From Prunus persica (lineage: Eukaryota > Streptophyta > Magnoliopsida > Rosales > Rosaceae), in NCBI RefSeq assembly GCF_000346465.2, contig NC_034016.1:11837805-11901804 (forward strand): a stretch of DNA of 64,000 nt, given 5' to 3'. The notes beneath the pieces were generated by a model. That model had not been told where the DNA came from, ran no database searches, and saw nothing but the letters and a program-made list of their open reading frames with translations. Of the stretch, positions 60,741 through 64,000 are shown piece by piece (the stretch's first letter is position 1; each line of letters begins with the position of its first letter). The translations under genes and the position numbers were made by a program.

Positions 60741-61915
60741 ATGGGATCTGCAGCCTTTATGAGGATTGAACTAATGTGGCAAGTAATTACTGGGGACTTA
60801 CAATAGAGGATGATCTAATCTCACCAACTCCATTCCCTGTGGGAATTTGGCTCCACTTGTCTGCACTAAGGAAATATTTGAAATTGTATTGGGATTTCTT
60901 TTAATTCGTTTTGTTTTGTATACAAAAGATTAATAAGGATCTATATAAAAGGTCACATGTATAATATGTGATCTGGGCTGCTTATGTAGAAGTGGAATGT
61001 CTTTAAATCTAGAAACTCGGGATTCGTGTCGATATTATTTACATATCGTATAATTTTTATAAGGAAATTAATTCAAACATACTAATTAGCTAGCTAAAAT
61101 TTGGTCTAATATTATAGTAATGCTTATTTTGCTCTTATAGGTAGTTGTAGTTGAAAATGTTATGAATATTTTAAGTTATTTAATGGAATTATATTTAATA
61201 TATTATATAATCAAAACAATTTTCTCTGATATTTCATTTATATTTTACATTTACGTCTTAATATGTTTGATTAGATTAAACCTAAGAATAAATGTTTAAT
61301 ATTTCAATATTATATTTTTTTCATTATCAAAAGTTCAAAACCAATCATCCAACCCAATCCAGTCCAATATCAATTGGATCATATCCGATTGAATTTAAAC
61401 ATCTAATATGATTGGATAGGATTGAAAATATCACAATCGAATTTATATTGGATCGAATATGGATTAAATTGTATTAGTTTCAAATCGACGTACACCCCTA
61501 GTGGTACTCCACTACCATCTCAACTTGTGATACTCCAATTGAAAATTTGCCATGTGTCATTTAAGAATAAAAATTTATATTTTTTTATAGGTGGACTTGG
61601 AATCTAATTATTATTATCCTTTTAAATAAAACTAAGAAAATCAAAAAAGAAAAAAAAAATAATAATACTACTCTTACCATATTTGTATACCACTTTAAGT
61701 GACAGATAAGGTGGACAATCCACATCAATTAAAATTAATTGAATATTTTTTTTTCTTTTATGATTTATTAACAGTTTCTAATTGATGTAGCTGTACACTT
61801 TATCTGCTAAGTAAGGTGGTACAAGAATGTAGTAAGAGTAGCATTACTCAATGAAAAAAGAAAATAGCCACCACCCACCCCAACCCATCGTCAACCTCGC
61901 GCTGCCTTCTCGGCC

Positions 61916-61964
<49 letters not shown>

Positions 61965-62152
61965 AACAGCTTAATCATTGCTCAATCTTCTTCTCACCCT
62001 TTCGGTGGCTACGCCAAGACTAGCGATTTTGTCTCCTTTTTCTCACTAATTTGTTAACTTCTAATTTTCAAATTGCCATCATATGTGAAGAAAGTTGGGG
62101 GTTGGAGGTGTGTTAGCAGTAATTGAATGAAATTGGACCCTTTTCAAATCTG
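60741..62152. other. F5H upstream region, no further gene
   Basis: 60741-61110 is the part shared with the duplicate at 62.3-62.8 kb. The rest is AT-rich, with a (CT)n microsatellite at 61925-61962 and a region near 61330-61500 of repeated ATTGGAT phrases. No gene or complete element found. Confidence 0.4.
61925..61962 (+). repeat. (CT)n microsatellite
   Basis: About 19 CT units between the two F5H copies. Confidence 0.95.
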
Positions 62153-62822
62153 ATGGGTATGGGAGTTTTGGGCGTGACATGAACAAAACAATAAAGAAAA
62201 AGATGAGTAGAAGAAGAACGAGCAACATGGAAGAAGATTGCAGGGATTCAAGTGCTTGGTGAAGGAGGAGATCATCCGTGGCTTGGTTTGTGTTCTTGAA
62301 AATGGGGTTGGTGAGGAGGTTAATATAAATTATGAATTTGATAAGGTTGAAAAGAAAAGGATGAGGTTCTTATATAATTAAAATGTGATCTGCAGCCTTT
62401 ATGAAGATTGGGCTAACGTGGCAAGTCATTACTGGGGACTTACTATATTGTTTGGTATACAAAAGATTATCTGTATAAAAGGTCAGATGTATAATATGTG
62501 ATGTGGACTGCTTATGATGTAGATGTTAAATTCAGAAAGACTAGTAGTACACAACTAACAACATCGATATTATTTACAATTTAATTATCTACAAAGCTTA
62601 ATAAGTATGAAGTTTTATCACAAAAGATCTCGGTGATATTAATAGTGAAACTATTCATCATATATTATATTTTATTTAGTCAAGTCTTCGATATGGAACT
62701 TATATTCTTCAACAGTGAAGACTCGGGATCCGTGCAAATTTTATTAGTTACATATCATATGATAAATTTCATAAGAAAATTAACTCATGCATACCAATTA
62801 GAGCCAAAAATTGGTCTAACAT
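62153..62822 (-). pseudogene. Duplicated F5H promoter and N-terminal fragment, start codon lost
   Basis: 62153-62822 aligns with 60508-61110 of the intact F5H. The copied coding part corresponds to the first ~40 residues up to the PPGP hinge region. It contains the phrases matching DDLLLHQALES-type codons but with small indels. The ancestral start CAT (60632-60634) is CGT at 62277-62279, i.e. ATG to ACG on the coding strand. Upstream promoter sequence (GATCTGCAGCCTTTATGA, GGCAAGT(A/C)ATTACTGGGGAC) is also copied. The left break at 62153 falls within the coding sequence, so no enzyme domain is present. Confidence 0.9.
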
Positions 62823-63141
62823 AATTTTTTTTAGAGTAATGGTATTTGGACACACAACATTGACCACATTAACTGATTATCTTATATGGCAACTGATGTG
62901 TCATGACATGTCAATTAATGAATGTCACCATATCAATTAAAAAACAAATTTAAAAACCCTAGCATTCCTAGTAAAAAGGATTCACATTCAAATCCCTCTG
63001 ATTAAAAGAAACTACTAGGTGCCAAAAAAAAATTGATAATAATAACAAAGGGATGCAAAATGCACCAAAAAAATTATGTACTGACAATTATGAGAGGTGT
63101 TAAATCTTGTAAGGAATAGGAATTAGCGAATGTAAGAGCAT
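62823..63141. other. AT-rich non-genic stretch
   Basis: No ORF or element terminus recognised. Confidence 0.35.
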
Positions 63142-63603
63142 CTTCACCCATAAGGGCTAAGGCAAGGGCAAGTAAGGGCTGCCACTATTCATGTGAATAG
63201 TGGCAGCCTTGCCTTTTATGGTTCCACCCCAAAAGGCTAGGGCAAGGGCAAGAAAAAAAAAAGAATATGCAACAAAATATAAATTTGTTATGTATTTATA
63301 GGGAAAGTGAATAAAATTGTTATGTATTTATAGGGAAAACATCCATAATTTTTTGGTTTTTTTTTTTTAAAATTTGATTTTTTTTCCATTTTTTTCAATT
63401 TTTTAACTCACTGACGTCAGCGTGACATCACCACTGACATCAGCGCCCTAGGGCTGAAGCCCAGGCAAAATCTGCCCTCGGGCTTGCCCAGGCTGGTGGG
63501 ACCCAGGACTTGCCCGGACTGCAGGTCGTGCGCTGGAGGGTCTTTTGGGCTGGCAGGGGGCCTTTTGCCCGGGTTAATGGCATGCGATGGACATGCTCTC
63601 AGG
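63142..63603. mobile_element. MITE of the PIF/Harbinger family
   Basis: Ends GAGCATCTTCACCC (63142) and ...GGACATGCTC (~63598) are imperfect inverted repeats. The left subterminal palindrome GCCACTATTCATGTGAATAG matches that of the Harbinger at 16.25 kb. The right subterminal region (GGGCTTGCCCAGG, GACATCA) resembles 19.86-19.95 kb. It looks like a deletion derivative of that family. The ORF at 63620-63417 (minus) is TE sequence, not a gene. Confidence 0.75.
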
Positions 63604-64000
63604 TTTGCACAAAATTGCATGCTTATACATGTGGTTTTAATTTGAACACGTATCCTTACATGGTGAAATTTTGAAAAAGTAGTTTTGCTGTTAAGCTAAC
63701 CTTCAGAAGACATGTGAATTAATTGAGAGTCGTGACGAGTTGAAGACAAAGAACCAAGATATGTGATTTACGTTTTTAATGGTTTTATTTAGCTAATCTT
63801 CGGAATTTAAAATGCGATTGTGTTGGGAATTAGAGTTTCTAAATGCTAATCTTAGGGGTTTATCATCGATTGTCTGGTAGCTTGTTGGCATTAATGATAT
63901 TTCTATAAAGGGTAAGTGAAGTTGGTCACGACTGTCATGCCTTCAATAATGGATTTTATGTTAGGAAATCGGGTCCTTGATCTCTTAGACGCACTTAGAG
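63604..64000. other. Window end, no gene seen
   Basis: No coding sequence or repeat identified. Confidence 0.4.

Overview
This is nuclear DNA of a flowering plant. It is intron-rich and AT-rich, and it is crowded with Ty1/copia, Ty3/gypsy, LINE, PIF/Harbinger and MITE sequences. The genes are recognisably dicot: a CYP84A ferulate 5-hydroxylase, a NERD-type CCCH/PHD/SWIB/Plus3/GYF protein, a nine-knuckle CCHC protein and a threonine aldolase relic. The Harbinger type and a Cassandra-like LTR would fit Rosaceae (apple/pear group), but that is inference from memory, not shown by the sequence.

Layout: 1-790 is the 3' end of one copia element with its LTR. About 790-8169 is a second, decayed copia, split by an unclassified 1.75 kb insert (2547-4299) and by a 1.78 kb TG...CA solo-LTR-like insert (5011-6790). 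8170-10.95 kb holds a possible CACTA end and two LINE RNase H scraps. 11.0-16.16 kb is the CCHC zinc-knuckle gene, whose coding sequence carries a 2-base frameshift. 16.2-19.97 kb is a decayed PIF/Harbinger transposon with both of its genes. 20.57-22.53 kb is a tandem array of a ~0.9-1.0 kb unit. 22.73-34.19 kb is a minus-strand gag-only LTR element. Its 5' LTR was invaded by a solo LTR (25379-27196) and by a complete copia (27473-33768), each with perfect 5-bp target duplications.

35.15-35.93 kb is an internally deleted threonine aldolase pseudogene on the minus strand. 37.47-48.74 kb is the largest gene: ten coding exons giving a 1597-residue NERD-like chromatin/small-RNA protein, with one AT-AC (U12-type) intron and a hairpin MITE in its largest intron. 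49.9-53.5 kb contains three LTR-type insertions, one a Cassandra-like 5S-bearing LTR nested in another LTR. 54.13-56.80 kb is a five-exon gene for a 202-residue plant protein of unknown function. 58.39-60.63 kb is a two-exon, 520-residue CYP84A gene on the minus strand. A broken copy of its promoter and N-terminus lies 1.65 kb further out (62.15-62.82 kb). 63.14-63.60 kb is a MITE related to the 16-20 kb Harbinger.

The genes do not form a functional cluster. The four apparently functional or nearly functional loci have unrelated jobs: RNA/DNA binding, RNA-directed chromatin silencing, unknown, and lignin biosynthesis. I found no convincing undescribed biological system. The most informative features are structural: nested insertions with a readable empty site, an inverted LTR terminus, a minor-spliceosome intron, a frameshift in a conserved gene, and the F5H promoter duplication.
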